Positions 60,185 through 62,132 of a stretch of DNA of 62,132 nt are shown here, one piece after another. Within the stretch, counting starts at the first letter, position 1. Each line of letters opens with the position of its first letter. Both the position numbers and the translations under genes were made by a program. The stretch spans positions 1-62,132 of the forward strand of contig JACPYR010000058.1 of NCBI GenBank assembly GCA_016195965.1. Reading direction: 5' to 3'. Origin of the DNA: Nitrosomonadales bacterium. GTDB lineage: Bacteria > Pseudomonadota > Gammaproteobacteria > Burkholderiales > Gallionellaceae. The notes beneath the pieces were generated by a model that was not told where the DNA came from, did not search any database, and worked only from the letters and a program-made list of their open reading frames with translations.

Positions 60185-61495
60185 ATGCAAAAAATATTTA
60201 TCCTTGTTCTGCTCGCTTTGCTGCCACATCTAGCTCAAGCACGGGTTACCTCTGAAGAAAACTGGAATGCAAAATTCCAGACCACCTATATCTGGCAACA
60301 CAAACCCGGCTTCAGCTCGGCTTATTCGGGCGCGAACAGCCTGTCACCCGATGCGGAAAACAGCTATACGTTCACTACCGACGCCTTCCTCGGCGTGCGC
60401 ATTGCGCCCGGCAGTGAGCTTTATCTGGTTCCGGAAGTCACCCAGGGCGTGGCCCTCTCCAACCTGAGCGGTTTGGGCGGTTTCACCAACGGCGAAATAA
60501 CGCGCGCATCCGGCACCGATCCGGTCGTCTATCGCCAGCAGTTGTTCCTGCGCCAAACCTGGGGACTGGGCGGTGTTCGCCTGAACAACGAATCCGCCAT
60601 GAATCAATTGGCGGGGGCTATGGACAGCAATCGCTTCGTGTTGACGCTGGGCAATTTTTCAACGCTGAACATTTTCGATAACAACGCCTACGCGCACGAT
60701 CCGCGCACGCAGTTCATGAACTGGTCCAACATGACCCATGCCTCCTACGACTACGCCGCCGATGCTCGCGGCTTCGGCTGGGGCATCGCCGGGGAATGGT
60801 ATCGGGATGAATGGGTGCTCCGCTTCGCCAGGATGACCGGCCCCAGAGACCCCAACATGCTGCAACTGGACTACCAGTTCTTCCAGCATTATGGCGACCA
60901 ACTGGAGATCGAACATAGTCACGAGCTGGCCGGGCAACCTGGCAAGGTGCGCCTGCTGGCCTGGCGCAACCGCGCGATCCTGGCGAATTACCGCGATGCG
61001 ATCAACTACGGCCTCGCCTCCGCGACAGCGCCGGACATCTTCAAGGTGCGTTATCGCGAGCAGATCAAATATGGCTTGGGCATCGACATCGAGCAGGCTA
61101 TCAACGACAATCTGGGTGCTTTTCTGCGCGCGATGCAGTCCGACGGTCACACCGAGACGCTGGCCTTTACCGAGGTGGACAGCTCGATCGCCGCAGGCCT
61201 CTCGCTCAAGGGGACAGGCTGGGGTCGCACACAGGACACCGTGGGGTTGAGCCTGATCGGCAATGGCCTGTCTCAGGACAGGCGCGACTACCTGCAGGCG
61301 GGGGGTATTTCATTCTTCATCGGTGACGGCAAATTAAGCTATCGCCCGGAAACGATTATTGAGAGCTACTACAGCTGGAGCATGACCAAGCATGCCTGGC
61401 TGACCGCAGACTATCAGCATATCGCCAACCCGGCCTACAACGCCGACCGGGGACCAGTGGAGATTTTCGGCATGCGGCTGCATTTCGAATATTGA
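60185..61495 (+). CDS. OprB-like carbohydrate-selective porin
   Basis: A 436-residue outer-membrane porin with signal peptide MQKIFILVLLALLPHLAQA. It matches the OprB/carbohydrate-selective porin pattern: NWNAKFQTTYIWQHKPGFSS, LFLRQTWGLGG, RFVLTLGNFSTLNIFDNNAY, DPRTQFMNWSNMTHASYDYA and a terminal aromatic (MRLHFEY). The solute is unknown; the family takes up sugars or other small molecules. A truncated relic of a copy lies at 56884-57000. Confidence 0.88.
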   Translation: MQKIFILVLLALLPHLAQARVTSEENWNAKFQTTYIWQHKPGFSSAYSGANSLSPDAENSYTFTTDAFLGVRIAPGSELYLVPEVTQGVALSNLSGLGGFTNGEITRASGTDPVVYRQQLFLRQTWGLGGVRLNNESAMNQLAGAMDSNRFVLTLGNFSTLNIFDNNAYAHDPRTQFMNWSNMTHASYDYAADARGFGWGIAGEWYRDEWVLRFARMTGPRDPNMLQLDYQFFQHYGDQLEIEHSHELAGQPGKVRLLAWRNRAILANYRDAINYGLASATAPDIFKVRYREQIKYGLGIDIEQAINDNLGAFLRAMQSDGHTETLAFTEVDSSIAAGLSLKGTGWGRTQDTVGLSLIGNGLSQDRRDYLQAGGISFFIGDGKLSYRPETIIESYYSWSMTKHAWLTADYQHIANPAYNADRGPVEIFGMRLHFEY

Positions 61496-61555
61496 TTGCG
61501 CAGAAATACCCTGCCAAAAAATCGGCCAATCGCCCCTGCACCCCACCATGGCCGC

Positions 61556-61571
61556 GTCAGGAAATAGTCAG
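61556..61571 (+). promoter_or_regulatory. Second copy of the GTCAG direct-repeat motif
   Basis: GTCAGGAAATAGTCAG differs by one base from the site at 48306-48321. It lies 120-130 bases before the formylglycine-enzyme-like gene, suggesting that the same OmpR-type regulator controls this locus. Confidence 0.5.
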
Positions 61572-61699
61572 CCAAGGATAATAAAATGTCACGGTTTGAC
61601 CATAGTTATGGTTTAAGAGCATAAGCAGAACCGGCACCAACAAGGAAAGTTTTTTAGAACAACACTGATTTTTTAATTTCGGACCAAGGTATGCTGAAA

Positions 61700-61993
61700 A
61701 TGATCAAAAAACTTTTGCCGAATAGTATTTTCTGGTTAACGATGACAGCTAGTATCGCCTGCGCTGCGGAACGCCACGTAGTTAAAAAGCATATCGACCA
61801 GCCACGGCTACCGGAAAACATGGTTCTGATCCCGGCAGGTGAGTTCACCATGGGCAGCGACAAGGAAGACGACGATTCCAAGTGGCGCGGAGCCAATGCG
61901 CTTAATCCATACGGTTTCAACGACAAGCTCTACATAGACGAACATCCGGCACACAAAGTCACGCTGCCCGCTTTTCTGATCGATAAATATGAA
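61700..61993 (+). pseudogene. Formylglycine-generating-enzyme-like (SUMF1) gene truncated by an IS
   Basis: The frame encodes a signal peptide (SIFWLTMTASIACA) and the start of a FGE-sulfatase/SUMF1 domain: ENMVLIPAGEFTMGSDKEDD and DEHPAHKVTLPAFLIDKYE. In intact members this continues as VTNAQY and about 200 more residues. Here it meets the left end of an IS30-type element at about 61994 and runs into a stop at 62021-62023. Start at 61700 or 61691. The catalytic part is missing in this copy up to the window edge. Confidence 0.75.
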
Positions 61994-62132
61994 GGCGGAT
62001 TCAAGGATGAAGTGCAATTTTGAGTAATGCCGGTTGGGTGGGCGGGATGCGGTAGCATCCATGCCTTTTTGACCGGCCAGTCGAAATTGCAGAAATGAAC
62101 TACACACATCTCACCCGAGAAGAACGATACCA
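61994..62132 (+). mobile_element. IS30-family insertion sequence, left end (partial)
   Basis: The sequence changes abruptly after the GAA codon of the interrupted gene. The segment runs through a non-coding left end and into a transposase start at 62095. The rest of the element is outside the window, so its other end and target duplication cannot be seen. Confidence 0.7.
62095..62132 (+). CDS. IS30-family transposase (5' partial)
   Basis: The first 12 codons read MNYTHLTREERY, the characteristic start of IS30-family transposases (MNYxHLTxxERYxI). Only this start is within the window. Confidence 0.8.
   Translation, partial: MNYTHLTREERY

Overview
The window is chromosomal DNA of moderately high GC from a Gram-negative bacterium. 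Gene content and order (SlyX, Hsp33, RNase HI next to DnaQ and GloB, LemA/TPM proteins, an IPTL-CTERM protein, an HME-RND efflux set, a Cyc2-like porin-cytochrome) point to Betaproteobacteria, most likely Nitrosomonadales/Gallionellaceae. That placement is inference from gene families; no rRNA gene is present.

Layout. 1-6.5 kb: a giant secreted transglutaminase-RHS protein (cut by the left window edge) and an IPTL-CTERM protein with terpenoid-cyclase-like repeats, both on the minus strand. 7-17 kb: housekeeping genes (UbiB kinase, flavin reductase, SlyX, TerB-like, Hsp33, M18 aminopeptidase) and a minus-strand NAD-salvage run pncA-pncB-DUF4389-ald with overlapping ends. 17-22 kb: a LysR regulator divergent from an FMN reductase-pirin-DoxX-DODA dioxygenase-esterase run. 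21.9-23.8 kb: RtcB RNA ligase with archease. 24-30.4 kb: an APH/P-loop kinase fusion, an alpha/beta hydrolase, a frameshifted metallo-beta-lactamase gene and a LemA-TPM-TPM run, with scattered small repeats. 30.4-34.1 kb: a proteostasis island with two divergent HtrA proteases, Hsp20 and an overlooked 44-residue peptide, with sigma32-like promoters. 34-39 kb: BaiN-like flavoprotein, hydrolase, DnaQ, RNase HI, methyltransferase and GloB.

A tRNA-Ser(GGA) gene at 39145-39235 is the attachment site of a 7.0 kb integrative element ending at 46244. It has a 14-bp att core duplication, matching arm-type repeats at both ends, a tyrosine integrase, an AlpA-like regulator, a RepA-like helicase next to an iteron-like origin candidate, and several unknown small proteins. 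It has no structural, conjugation or resistance genes, so it resembles a minimal satellite-type replicating island.

46.3-62.1 kb is envelope and metal biology: an OmpR/QseC-type two-component system divergent from a Cus/Czc-like tripartite efflux operon, an outer-membrane barrel, a Cyc2-like monoheme porin-cytochrome split by one in-frame TGA, a decayed porin copy, the Mg2+ P-type ATPase MgtA behind a leader with its own small ORF, an OprB-like porin, and a formylglycine-generating-enzyme-like gene cut by an IS30-family element at the right edge. The most notable signals are the integrative element with its arm sites and iterons, the TGA-interrupted porin-cytochrome, the mgtA leader ORF, and the palindromic back-to-back heat-shock promoters between the two HtrA genes.
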